From contig NZ_FQYI01000001.1 of NCBI RefSeq assembly GCF_900141665.1, forward strand, positions 62,001 through 126,000: 64,000 nucleotides of DNA, read 5' to 3'. Positions 28,506-37,700 of the stretch are shown here, one piece after another (the stretch's first letter is position 1; every line of letters starts with the position of its first letter). The position numbers and the translations under genes are program-made. Origin of the DNA: Cruoricaptor ignavus (GTDB lineage Bacteria > Bacteroidota > Bacteroidia > Flavobacteriales > Weeksellaceae). The notes beneath the pieces are model-generated. The model searched no databases. It saw only the letters and a program-made list of their open reading frames with translations, and was not told the DNA's origin.

Positions 28506-29780
28506 TCAGTGAAAACGGTAGGCGGCTTCATTCAGAGTATTGTTTTTCAGGAAATTTTCATACTCTTCAGAAAATATTTTCCTGTTGTAAGGGGACTTGC
28601 CGCTTTGCGAGCCCAGCCGTACTTTTTGCTTTCCATATTTGTTATTCATCCTGTCCATAGCCTTCATCACCGGGCGGTGCACCTCCTCCCAGTCCTGTTC
28701 GAAGAGGCTTGTAATCCGCTCGTTTTCCGGGACGAAATCTGAGACGATAACGCCCGCTTTTTTATACATAAAGCCTTCTGCAAAAATTTCGGAAAAGATT
28801 TCTCCGGCGGCCTTTGCAAGAGTGATGGCGCTGTTGGTGGGGTTATTCAGGCGAAGCGTTCTGCCGTTCTGGTAGACGCCGAGCTCCGGGCGGAAGCGGT
28901 TGGTCTTTATAAATACCGTAATCTCCCGGCAGCAGCTGTTTTGCCGGCGGAGTTTTTCTGCGCAGATAAAGGCAAATGTCTTTATGCGCTCGGCCAGCTC
29001 CTCCGGCTCGCTTATCATTTCCATAAAGCTCCGGGTGGTGGCTATGGATTTCTTTTTCGCGGGGTCATCCAGCTCCAGCTGCCGCTCTCCGCGCAGTTCC
29101 CGCACCATCCTTATCCCGTGGATTCCCATCACGCTGCGCACCCAAGGCTCCGGTTTCTGCAGCAGGTCAAACGCTGTGCGCACGCCGGAATCCTGCATTT
29201 TCACGGCAAGCCTGCGCCCTATGCCCCAGACATCCTCTATCGCCAGCCATTTCAGTGCTTTCTCTATTTTCTCGGCGCCTTCCATTTGATATATGCCGCC
29301 AAATTCGGCAGGAAATTTCTTGGCAATGCGGTTCGCCACCTTTGCCAGGGTTTTCGTAGGCGCGATGCCGATCCCCGTGGGGATTTTGGTCTTCAGAAGA
29401 ATTTCTTCACGAATATTGAGGCAGATCTTGTGCAGATCGAAGAACCTGCGGTAGGAATTCAGATCCAGAAAAACCTCATCGATGCTGTATATCTCGCAAT
29501 CCGGAACGAGGCGCGAAATAATGTCGGAAACCTGCTGGCTTTTATGGTTATAGATTTCAAATTTTGCGGAAAGAACCTTTACCCCGTTCCGCTCCATCAT
29601 TTTTTTATACTGAAAATACGGCGCCCCCATCGGTATCCCTAGCTGCTTAGCCTCATCGCTGCGGGAAATCACGCAGCCATCGTTGTTGGAAAGCACCACC
29701 ACGGGCTTCCCGATGAGGGTTTCATCGAGGCATCTCTCACAACTTACGAAGAAATTATTGCAGTCTATGAGCGCGAACAT
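28506..29780 (-). CDS. umuC: Y-family DNA polymerase, UmuC type
   Basis: The product is 424 residues from ATG 29780; the upstream start at 29828 adds 16 residues ahead of the universal MFALIDCNNFF opening and was not used. Catalytic residues are visible in DCNNFF (Asp6) and SIDE (near 100). PTGIGIAPTKTLAKVANRIAKK and the helix-hairpin GIGRRLAVKM region are present. UmuC copies past DNA lesions as the catalytic part of polymerase V. The normal partner umuD is not next to it and was not seen anywhere in the window. It may depend on a UmuD encoded elsewhere. Confidence 0.95.
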   Translation of the reverse strand: MFALIDCNNFFVSCERCLDETLIGKPVVVLSNNDGCVISRSDEAKQLGIPMGAPYFQYKKMMERNGVKVLSAKFEIYNHKSQQVSDIISRLVPDCEIYSIDEVFLDLNSYRRFFDLHKICLNIREEILLKTKIPTGIGIAPTKTLAKVANRIAKKFPAEFGGIYQMEGAEKIEKALKWLAIEDVWGIGRRLAVKMQDSGVRTAFDLLQKPEPWVRSVMGIHGIRMVRELRGERQLELDDPAKKKSIATTRSFMEMISEPEELAERIKTFAFICAEKLRRQNSCCREITVFIKTNRFRPELGVYQNGRTLRLNNPTNSAITLAKAAGEIFSEIFAEGFMYKKAGVIVSDFVPENERITSLFEQDWEEVHRPVMKAMDRMNNKYGKQKVRLGSQSGKSPYNRKIFSEEYENFLKNNTLNEAAYRFH

Positions 29781-29862
29781 GATTTTTTGTTTCCGTACAA
29801 AATTAATCCACGGAAGGGCTTCCTGCAATTTTATTGCACAGAAATTTCAGCTTGATTTTTTT

Positions 29863-29893
29863 AAAAAAAATCCGCCCGATAATTTCAGGCGGA
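29863..29893 (-). terminator. Terminator of the three-gene T9SS cargo operon
   Basis: Stem TCCGCC (29871-29876) with GGCGGA (29888-29893), followed on the minus strand by eight T residues. Confidence 0.85.
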
Positions 29894-29918
29894 AATCTCT
29901 TAGGGGGCTTTAAAAAAA

Positions 29919-30536
29919 TTATTTCTTCAGCAGCTTATGAGCCCTGCCGTTTACATTCAGAATATATGTACCTTTCGGCAGCGCGGAAACATCCAGCGTG
30001 TTTTTCCCGGCGTTCAAACCGTGCTTCTTCAGTAGCCTGCCTTCCATCGAATAAACTTCCGCGATGCCACTCTCATTCGAAGCAACCGTCACAAAATCTT
30101 TTGCAGGATTTGGGTAGACCGCGAAAGCGTCTTTTTTAACTTCAACGGCATCCAGCGAAGTTTCCACCACCACTTTTTTAAGTGTGTACTGGGTATATGG
30201 GCTCTTGTTCCAAGTGCTGCCAGGATAGTTCGGTGGGTTTGGGGAAGCCTGAGGCTGTGGGCTCATAAAAACTACAGCCTGGCCAGTGCCATCAACTCCT
30301 TCCAGAAACCACCCACCACCAAAAGAACTCGTATAATACAGCTTCACCTGAAAAATACCACCATTCGCCTGACCGCCGAACTCAAAATAATTGCTGCCGT
30401 CCGCCTGCGTTTTGGTTTTAGCCATCTTAAAAGTATGGTCTTTAGAATTTTTATTCAATGTAATTTCCACGGTTTGAGCCTGTGAAATTACCAGCCCAAA
30501 AACCAGCGCAAAAAGAAATATCAGCTTTTTCATCAT
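29919..30536 (-). CDS. T9SS-secreted protein with type A sorting domain
   Basis: The 205-residue product has a signal peptide (ending SQAQ). A beta-rich N-terminal domain of about 110 residues follows, and then a type A sorting tail (VYPNPAKDFVTVASN, VYSMEGRLLKK, LPKGTYILNV, KLLKK) at about 138-205. Such proteins cross the outer membrane through the type IX system and are released or anchored after tail cleavage. The N-terminal domain is related to that of the next gene upstream: both open with 'TLN/TLTD...', 'KT..DG..YEF.GQ'. The domain itself is not recognised. Confidence 0.85.
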   Translation of the reverse strand: MMKKLIFLFALVFGLVISQAQTVEITLNKNSKDHTFKMAKTKTQADGSNYFEFGGQANGGIFQVKLYYTSSFGGGWFLEGVDGTGQAVVFMSPQPQASPNPPNYPGSTWNKSPYTQYTLKKVVVETSLDAVEVKKDAFAVYPNPAKDFVTVASNESGIAEVYSMEGRLLKKHGLNAGKNTLDVSALPKGTYILNVNGRAHKLLKK

Positions 30537-30545
30537 TTTACAATT

Positions 30546-31187
30546 TTATTGTTTTACAATTTTCTTCGTGGAAACTCCGCTTGCCGTTTTCACTTTCACA
30601 AGATAAACACCTTTCGAAAGCCCACTAACATTCAGCTGCGCTTTTCCGTCAGAAGTTTTCTGAGACTTTACCGCTTTTCCATCCATAGTGAATAGCTGAA
30701 CTTCAGCAGCTTTTTCCGCAGTGTGGACGAAAAGCACATCTTTCACAGGGTTAGGATAGATTTCCGCACGAACTTCGGAAGCCTTGCTAACGCCAAGGTT
30801 CACGCCTTTTTTCACCACAAAATCGCCAGCAGCAGTTTGCCACATCGCACCGTCAGTTGGTGGGTATGGCGTATTCTCCGTGCTTACAAAAGCGATCACA
30901 TTAAAACTTCCGCTCGGAGGCACAGCGATGCCGCCAAAAGCCCACGCGTTTTCCTGGCCATCCCAGCCCATCTGCATAAACATAAAGGTGTAATCATCTA
31001 CCTGACCATTAAATTCGTACAGCGGCTTCCCGTCTTTCTCGCCGGTTTTTGCCATTTCAATCGTGTAGTCCTTCTGTGGATCTGCCGTTGTATCGGTCAG
31101 CGTCATCAGCATATTCTGTGCGCTCATCATTGCCGCCACCCCGAAAATCATCAGCAGGGCTGCCAGCTTTTTGTAAAGGTTTTTCAT
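30546..31187 (-). CDS. T9SS-secreted protein with type A sorting domain
   Basis: This encodes 213 residues with a signal peptide (ending SAQ), an N-terminal beta domain and a type A sorting tail. The tail at about 140-213 has IYPNPVKDVLFVHT, LFTMDGKAVKS, LSKGVYLVKV and KKIVKQ. The N-terminal domain shares spacing of KTGEKDG, YEFNGQ, a W...GG segment and a PYPP segment with the 29919-30536 product, so the two are probably distant paralogues. The pair is 9 nt apart and in one operon with the propeller gene. Function is unknown. Confidence 0.85.
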   Translation of the reverse strand: MKNLYKKLAALLMIFGVAAMMSAQNMLMTLTDTTADPQKDYTIEMAKTGEKDGKPLYEFNGQVDDYTFMFMQMGWDGQENAWAFGGIAVPPSGSFNVIAFVSTENTPYPPTDGAMWQTAAGDFVVKKGVNLGVSKASEVRAEIYPNPVKDVLFVHTAEKAAEVQLFTMDGKAVKSQKTSDGKAQLNVSGLSKGVYLVKVKTASGVSTKKIVKQ

Positions 31188-31208
31188 AAAAGTTATCTGT
31201 TTTAAATG

Positions 31209-32264
31209 TTAATCCTTGATGAGTTTCTGTACGGAAGTGCCTTCTGCCGAAGTAATTTTCATAAGATACAATCCACGGGAAAGCTTGCTTACATCCACCC
31301 TGTTCTCGCCGGCTGCCAGGCTTTCCGTGCGTACGAGCCTTCCCTCCAGGGTGTAAATGCCGAGCTTGGCGTCCTGCGCATTTTTTGCATCCACGGTTAC
31401 GAAATTTTTTGCAGGGTTGGGATAAATTCTGGCCGCAGCTTCCTTGTTTAAATTTTCGCCGGTGCCCAGCTTGTTCATCACTATCCTCTTCACGAGCTGA
31501 TTTCCAAAATCCACCACCAGGATGTTCCCGTCTGCCTCTACGGCTACGGCGCAGGGATAGCTAAAACCCTCGCCCAGCACCTCTATATTGGTACCGTCTG
31601 CATTCATACGCTTTACCTGGGAGTTGAAGGTATCCGCTACGATGATCCTGCCATCGGGCTGAACCGCCACGCCATACGGATACTGGAAGCCATCTCCCAC
31701 CTTCCTCATACCGGAGCCGTCTTCATTCATCCGGAGGATCTCGCTGCCGCCCATATTGCAAACCAGGATTTTCCCGTCCTTTTCTACAGCCGTTTTTCTC
31801 GGGATAAAGAATTGATCCTGAAGAATTTGGATGTTACTTCCATCCACATTCATCCGCTTCACTTGGGTGTTGAAGTTATCAGTTACAAGCAGCCTGTTCT
31901 GCGCATCCACCGTCATCGAATACGGGTTGGAAAATCCTGAACCGATGGCCTGGATGTTCGTCCCGTCGGCATTCATCACTTTCACGGCATTGCCGTTAAA
32001 ATCTGCCACGGCTATTTTGTCATTCTTCGTGTAGGCCACATCCCAAGGATTTTTGAAGCCAGCGCCCACCGGTGCAATATTATTTCCATCGGCATCCATC
32101 CGAAGAATACCAAGTTCCTGATCCGCGATGAGAATCTTGCCGTCTGACTGAACCGATACGCCCACCGGCATGCTGTACCCGGAGCCTATGACCTCTACCG
32201 TCTGCGCTTTAGCCTGGATTGAGAATAAAGCAACGGCTGCTAACAAACTGTAAATTTTCTTCAT
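31209..32264 (-). CDS. NHL-repeat beta-propeller with T9SS type A sorting domain
   Basis: The product is 351 residues from ATG 32264 (signal peptide MKKIYSLLAAVALFSIQAKAQ). A longer open frame to 32510 runs antisense into the tmRNA gene and is rejected. Six units of about 41 residues each carry 'P.gVaV..dGkIlVaD....qVkRMnaDGtNI', typical of an NHL-type six-bladed propeller. A sorting tail (IYPNPAKNFVTVDA, IYTLEGRLVRT, LSRGLYLMKI) closes the protein. NHL propellers usually bind proteins or small ligands; no enzymatic residues were identified. It is the first gene of a three-gene operon with a promoter at 32295-32324. Confidence 0.88.
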   Translation of the reverse strand: MKKIYSLLAAVALFSIQAKAQTVEVIGSGYSMPVGVSVQSDGKILIADQELGILRMDADGNNIAPVGAGFKNPWDVAYTKNDKIAVADFNGNAVKVMNADGTNIQAIGSGFSNPYSMTVDAQNRLLVTDNFNTQVKRMNVDGSNIQILQDQFFIPRKTAVEKDGKILVCNMGGSEILRMNEDGSGMRKVGDGFQYPYGVAVQPDGRIIVADTFNSQVKRMNADGTNIEVLGEGFSYPCAVAVEADGNILVVDFGNQLVKRIVMNKLGTGENLNKEAAARIYPNPAKNFVTVDAKNAQDAKLGIYTLEGRLVRTESLAAGENRVDVSKLSRGLYLMKITSAEGTSVQKLIKD

Positions 32265-32294
32265 TTTTAAAAAATTTGATTGATATTCATTCAG

Positions 32295-32324
32295 CGAAAT
32301 TATAAAAATAATATTAATATGCAA
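32295..32324 (-). promoter_or_regulatory. Promoter of the T9SS cargo operon
   Basis: On the minus strand TTG (32324-32322), 19 nt and TAATTTCG (32302-32295) match the Bacteroidota promoter with one mismatch. Confidence 0.6.
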
Positions 32325-32388
32325 TAGTAAAAAAAAACAATCTTTATGAAAAAAAAACGACGCACTCGCCCGTAAGATAAAATTTTCG

Positions 32389-32396
32389 TATATTTG
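32389..32396 (+). promoter_or_regulatory. -7 box of the tmRNA promoter
   Basis: TATATTTG fits TAnnTTTG exactly and lies 14 nt before the mature tmRNA 5' end. No clear TTG is seen 19 nt further upstream. Confidence 0.6.
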
Positions 32397-32410
32397 CAGA
32401 CTATCTTTTT

Positions 32411-32805
32411 GGGGTTGACTGGTTTCGACAGCAGGACCAATGGGTAAGTAAGCACGCAGAGAACCGCAGCGCGATCTCTTTAATCCCTTGCTGCAAATAT
32501 TAACTGGCAACGAAGAGTTTGCTCTTGCTGCTTAATCTGAAGCACAGTAGGATAAGCGTTTTCCCGAAGCACAGTAAGGAAACAGGATGTCTCGCCACAG
32601 TTCTTTTCTGCGACGGTGGGCTCTGAGGCATAGGAAAGCGGAAATAAGCTGCCGGAGGTTTCGGCCGGCAGACGAAAATCGAAGAAAATAAGCGCAGTGT
32701 TGGCGGTCTATTGTCTGCACTTCGTCGAAAAATAAGAATAGACTAAGCGTGTAGAAAGCTTGCGTATTGCCTGTTTGGACGAGGGTTCGAATCCCTCCAA
32801 CTCCA
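32411..32805 (+). ncRNA. ssrA: Transfer-messenger RNA (tmRNA)
   Basis: The 5' end GGGGTTGACTGGTTTCGACAG and the 3' T-arm/acceptor (GGGTTCGAATCCCTCCAACTCC) pair as a 7-bp acceptor stem with discriminator A at 32805. CCA is not encoded in full and must be added after transcription. The tag reading frame GGC...TAA at 32506-32535 encodes GNEEFALAA, with the ALAA end needed for proteolysis. tmRNA rescues stalled ribosomes together with SmpB. A U-tailed hairpin follows at 32849. Confidence 0.97.
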
Positions 32806-32848
32806 CAATAACCACGATGAATACGGGGTTTAACTGGTGTCAGGGATT

Positions 32849-32884
32849 AAATCAGGGGCTAATATGATTGGTTCCTGATTTTTT
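32849..32884 (+). terminator. Terminator of tmRNA
   Basis: AAATCAGG (32849-32856) pairs with CCTGATTT (32874-32881), leading into six T residues. Confidence 0.8.
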
Positions 32885-32912
32885 CGTCCACAAAAAAACT
32901 ATATTACGAATT

Positions 32913-33167
32913 TCAGACTCTCTCATATTTTGCTTTCACGATAGGGCTGTAAAGTTTATCGATTTTCTCCATCACTGAAAGCCTAGAATGGTCATCTCCG
33001 TAGTACAATAATTTTTCTTCAGCGTCATACTTTCGGATTTCAGTCATTAATAATGCTTTTTCAGTCTCAGCTGCATCATCTAGCTTCCTGATTTCTATTG
33101 CTCTCATTTCATTAACAAGCATCAATGCCGTGTCCAGCATCATCGGAAATTTTATCTCTTCGTTCAT
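32913..33167 (-). CDS. Small hypothetical protein
   Basis: An 84-residue frame opens at ATG 33167; a TTG start at 33182 would add five residues. The product is charged and helical (for example LDDAAETEKALLMTEIRKYDAEEKLLYYGDD), with no signal peptide or membrane segment. I do not recognise it. It is convergent with the tmRNA and stands in a region with at least one other gene remnant. Coding status is likely but not certain. Confidence 0.5.
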   Translation of the reverse strand: MNEEIKFPMMLDTALMLVNEMRAIEIRKLDDAAETEKALLMTEIRKYDAEEKLLYYGDDHSRLSVMEKIDKLYSPIVKAKYERV

Positions 33168-33340
33168 TTTTTGTTTTTTCAAATTTAAGAATTATATTAT
33201 TTGCAAAACGACCACATTATTAAAAAAACGATAGTAAAATAACGGGAATCTTATCGATATAAAAGCGGCAATAATGCTTCCCATAAGTGATAATGCCTGG
33301 CACTGGTGGTGCAAATGATTGCTCAAGTGGAATTTCTACA

Positions 33341-33478
33341 TTACTCAAGCTGCTCAGAGTTTCCTGCTATTGATTTCCGAAAATTATTTAAACACTGTCC
33401 AACTTCAGAATTTTTCTCAGTAAACTTGAAAATTAAACATTCAAGTTGTCCAAGCCGAATTAATTCTCTCGATTTATT
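33341..33478 (-). pseudogene. Possible gene remnant, 45 codons without a start
   Basis: An open stretch bounded by stops reads NKSRELIRLGQLECLIFKF...GQCLNNFRKSIAGNSEQLE. It has protein-like composition but no start codon and no neighbour to join. The rest of the 33183-33575 gap is AT-rich and I see nothing else in it. It may be the tail of a lost gene or chance. Confidence 0.25.
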
Positions 33479-33575
33479 TTAAGTTTATTCCATAGACTAA
33501 CCAATTTCTTAAACTTTAAATTGTAAATCCTGATAAATCGGAATATAATTTACGCACAATAAATTGAACTCTAAA

Positions 33576-34013
33576 ATGCAACCATTCAGTAAAAATTTTA
33601 AATTCACGATGACGGTTCTTTCTGTTTTTACAATGCTCATCACTTCTGTAATGGACTTGAATGAAACACATATGACCAATCCTTTATGGCCGCCTCACGC
33701 AAGATTTCACTGGGCTGCGCAGTATTTTTCTACACTTGTGATCTCAATTTTAATTGTAGTCGGCATCTGGAGCAATTATCGAGAAAAAGGAACCAAGCTA
33801 TCTGTATTAATAATAGGTCTGAGCCTTTTAGGCTTCTGGGGAATGTTCATCCCTGCACTGCTGATGCCGGGCACGAGCACCGCACCGGACGGATTTATTG
33901 TCCCTGAAAATTTCCCGAAGATTTTTACCATTATCCATCCGAATTTCATTATATCAGTGATAATTACTTTTATCTGCATATTCACAATTATTTTTTTAGT
34001 CGCAAAAATTTAG
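33576..34013 (+). CDS. Small multi-pass membrane protein, function unknown
   Basis: The product is 145 residues from ATG 33576; a TTG start at 33564 would add four. Four hydrophobic segments are visible at about 10-28, 45-65, 75-95 and 120-144. The loop after the first has TNPLWPPHARFHWAAQ with conserved-looking His and Trp residues. No family was recognised with confidence. It precedes the metal efflux locus by 48 nt on the same strand, but a -7 box in between suggests separate transcription. Confidence 0.65.
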   Translation: MQPFSKNFKFTMTVLSVFTMLITSVMDLNETHMTNPLWPPHARFHWAAQYFSTLVISILIVVGIWSNYREKGTKLSVLIIGLSLLGFWGMFIPALLMPGTSTAPDGFIVPENFPKIFTIIHPNFIISVIITFICIFTIIFLVAKI

Positions 34014-34046
34014 AATCATTCTCACATTCAGGTGCTTAAGTTTCCA

Positions 34047-34054
34047 TAACTTTG
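34047..34054 (+). promoter_or_regulatory. -7 box before the metal efflux locus
   Basis: TAACTTTG fits TAnnTTTG. Only 7 nt separate it from the ATG at 34062, so the transcript would have almost no leader. No clear -33 element. Confidence 0.5.
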
Positions 34055-34061
34055 CCCTGCA

Positions 34062-34445
34062 ATGCGGAAGTTTATCGCCATATTTTTCCTGTCGGTTTAC
34101 CTGCTTGCCTTCACGGAAGCAAGGCAACTGCTGAAGCTGCCCGACCTTGTAGGGCACTACATCACGCACAAGCACGAAGATCCGGGCACATCTTTCTACT
34201 CGTTCCTCAGGATGCACTACCTGGAAAGCCACGGGAAAAATACCGACCCTGAAAACCATACCAAGCTTCCCTTCAAAGTGCACGACCTGGCTTTCGCACC
34301 GGCTTCCATCATTCCGCCGGCGAAGGCATTCAGCCTGCTGCCAAAGCCCGTCATTCCGCAGGACAGGAGTTACAGCATCTTCTACATCGAGCCGTTTTCC
34401 GATGAATACCTCTCGTCCGTTTTCAGGCCGCCAAGCATCGGCTGA
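34062..34445 (+). CDS. Small secreted protein of the metal efflux locus
   Basis: This encodes 127 residues with a signal peptide (MRKFIAIFFLSVYLLAFTEA). A segment HYITHKHEDPGTSFYSFLRMHYL near 38-60 is rich in His and acidic residues, followed by LPFKVHD near 86. Similar short proteins occur beside CusA-type pumps in Bacteroidota as far as I recall, and a periplasmic metal-binding role would fit; neither was checked. The pump gene starts 262 nt downstream. Confidence 0.6.
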   Translation: MRKFIAIFFLSVYLLAFTEARQLLKLPDLVGHYITHKHEDPGTSFYSFLRMHYLESHGKNTDPENHTKLPFKVHDLAFAPASIIPPAKAFSLLPKPVIPQDRSYSIFYIEPFSDEYLSSVFRPPSIG

Positions 34446-34629
34446 TTTCTTTTTTCCATTCTGCAATATTTTCAGTGATAAAACGCGCTGAACCCTGAAC
34501 TGATAAGCCTTTTGGTAAATCATCATTGCATTGCAGAATTTTTTCCCAAACTAAAAATTTTTCTGGTTTTTTAATCACTATCGTCAATAAAAATTTCGAT
34601 AGAATGAATGTGTTTCTGAAATTAATCAC
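34423..34629 (-). other. Possible short antisense-oriented ORF or remnant
   Basis: A 68-codon frame on the minus strand occupies most of the 34446-34706 gap. It ends in a protein-like stretch (LQCNDDLPKGLSVQGSARFITENIAEWKKEI) and overlaps the 3' end of the preceding gene by 23 nt. I do not recognise it. It could be the C-terminal remnant of a lost gene. Confidence 0.25.
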
Positions 34630-34706
34630 AGTAAATAATCAGCGGTTTTCCTTTTGAAATCTTCAGATTATTTTCAAGAAAAAACCAACTGTTTAAAAGA
34701 AATCTT

Positions 34707-37700
34707 ATGCTCAATAAAATCATTGAATTTTCCATAAAAAATAAATTCATCATCATCCTGATGACTTTGGGCCTAATATCGTTCGGCATTTACGAAACCA
34801 CAAAATTGCCCATCGATGCAGTGCCCGACATCACGGACAATCAGGTGCAAATCATCACCGTTTCGCCAAGTCTTGGCGCGCCAGATGTAGAGCGCTTCAT
34901 CACCTTCCCGCTGGAACAGGCGAACAACAACATCGAAGGCATAAAGGAAATGCGCAGTTTTTCGCGCTTCGGTTTGTCGGTCATTACCATCGTTTTTGAT
35001 GAAAAAATAAATGTTCACCTTGCAAGGCAGCAGGTTGCAGAACGGTTGCAGCAGGTTTCCACGGAAATTCCGCAAAATCTCGGAACGCCTACAATGGCAC
35101 CGATTTCCACAGGCCTCGGCGAAATTTACCAATACATCATCCGCCCAAAAAAAGGCTACGAGCACCGCTACAACGCTATGGAACTGCGCACCATACAGGA
35201 TTGGATTGTGCGGCGGCAATTGCTGGGCACCGAAGGTGTAGCCGATGTGGCAAGTTTCGGCGGAGATTTAAAACAGTATGAAGTCGCTGTAAATCCTGCA
35301 TCGCTGAAAGCAATGGGCGTCACGATTTCGGAAGTGTTCGATGCACTTTCTGCCAACAACCAAAACACGGGCGGTGCCTATATTGAAAAGGCTGCCAGTG
35401 TGCTATTCATCCGAACGGAAGGCCTGCTTGCCAACATTCAGGATATTGAAAATACCGTCATCAAAAACCTGGACGACGGCACGCCGATTTACATCAAAAA
35501 CATCGGCAAAGTGCAGCTGGGAAAGGCGGTGCGCTACGGTGCGATGACCTATAACGGTGAAGGTGAAGTGGCTGGCGCTGTGGTGATGATGATGAAGGGC
35601 GCGAACTCAAACCAGGTGATAGCCGATGTGAAAGCGCGCATTGCAGAAATTCAGAAAACGCTGCCGGAAGGCGTAATCATCGAGCCGTTTCTCGACCGCA
35701 CAAAAATGGTGAACAACGCCATCAGCACCGTGAAGAAAAACCTGATGGAAGGTGCGCTGATTGTAGTCTTCGTGCTGGTGCTGTTTCTCGGGAATTTCCG
35801 CGCCGGTTTTCTCGTGGCATCCGTCATTCCGCTGTCGATGCTGTTTGCCATTATTATGATGAACCTCTTCGGTGTCTCGGGCAATCTGATGAGCCTCGGT
35901 GCGCTGGATTTTGGGCTGATAGTGGATGGCGCCGTGATCATCGTAGAAGCCGTGCTGCACAGGTTCCACCAAATTCCTGGCATCACGCAGCAGAAAATTT
36001 CGCAGAAAACAATGGACAGGGAGGTGCAGGCTTCCGCTTCGAAAATGATGAATTCCGCAGTGTTCGGGCAAATGATCATCCTGATAGTTTACCTGCCGAT
36101 TCTTACGCTGGAAGGCATCGAAGGTAAGATGTTCAAGCCAATGGCGCAAACCGTAATCTTCGCACTGCTGGGCGCTTTCATCCTTTCGCTCACCTACATT
36201 CCGGTGATGAGCTCGCTGGTTTTGTCCAGGAAAATTTCCGGCAAAAAAACCATTTCCGATAAAATGATGGAAAAAGCGGAAAGCCTTTACGAGAAATGGC
36301 TGGCGAAGGTTTTGCAAGTTCCGAAGCTCGTATTTATCGGCGTTTCAATATTGTTCGGCATTTCCATTTTTGTAATGTCAAGGTTGGGCGGAGAATTTAT
36401 CCCTACGCTTCCGGAAGGCGATTTTGCGGTGGATACCAGGGTTTTGCCGGGCAGCAATCTCAAAACTTCAACCGAAGCCGTTTTGCAGTCGCAGAAAGTT
36501 TTGCTGAAAAAATTTCCCGAGATTGAAAAAATCGTGGGCAAAACCGGAAGCTCAGAAATCCCTACCGATCCTATGCCCATCGATGCCAGCGATATGATGA
36601 TCATCCTGAAACCGCGAAAGGAATGGACTTCCGCGAAAACTTACGATGAGCTTGCCGAGAAAATGACGGAAGAACTGCAGCGCAACATCATCGGCGTTAC
36701 TTATTCCTTCCAATATCCGGTAAATATGCGCTTCAACGAGCTGATGAGCGGTGCAAGGCAAGATGTGGTGTGCAAGATTTTCGGCGAAGATCTGGATTCG
36801 CTGAAAGTTTATGCGGAAAAACTCGGCGAAATTTCCAAAAAAGTAAAAGGCGCACAAAATATTTTCGTAGAGCCAATTTCGGGAATTCCGCAGATTGTCA
36901 TCACCTACAATCGTGCCGCGCTTTCGCAGTATGGTCTGAACCTTGGCGATGTGAACAACATTGTGAACACGGCTTTTGCTGGGCAGGCTGCAGGCTCGGT
37001 TTACGAAGGCGAGAAGAAATTTGATTTGGTGGTAAGGCTGGATGAAGAGCAGCGGCAGAACCTGGAAAATGTGAGCAACCTGCTGATTTCCACACCTTCC
37101 GGAATCGAAATTCCGCTGAGCGCCGTAGCACAGGTGGAGCTGAAGGAAAGCGTGAACCAGATTCAGCGGGAAAATGCGCAGCGCAGAATCATCGTGGGCT
37201 TCAATGTGCGCAACCGTGACATCCAATCCACCGTGGCAGATTTGCAGAAGGAAGTGGAGCAAAACCTGAAACTTCCTGCCGGATATTCCGTGAGTTACGG
37301 CGGCAGTTTCGAAAATCTGCAGCAGGCAAAGGCACGGCTTGGCATCGCAGTTCCGGTGAGTTTGCTGCTCATTTTGCTGATGCTGTATTTCGCCTTCCGC
37401 TCCGTGAAATACGGCCTGCTAATTTTCACGGCCATTCCGCTTTCTGCAATCGGCGGCATTTTTGCGCTGTGGCTTCGCGGAATGAATTTCAGCATTTCTG
37501 CAGGCGTAGGTTTCATCGCGCTTTTCGGCGTTGCGGTTTTGAACGGAATTGTCTTGGTGGCAGAATTTAACCGGCAGAAACAATTCCACAGCGATTTAAA
37601 ATCCGTGGTAAAAGCCGGCGGAAACACAAGATTGAGACCGGTTTTGATGACCGCATTCGTAGCATCGCTCGGTTTTTTGCCGATGGCACTTTCGCAGGGT

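Noticed and set aside
32265-32510. N-terminal extension of the NHL-propeller gene
   Set aside because: It would run antisense into the tmRNA tag region and precede a clear signal peptide starting at 32264.
35607-36317. 236-codon minus-strand frame inside the RND pump gene
   Set aside because: It is antisense to conserved pump motifs and has a His/Gln-rich composition typical of a reverse-strand shadow.
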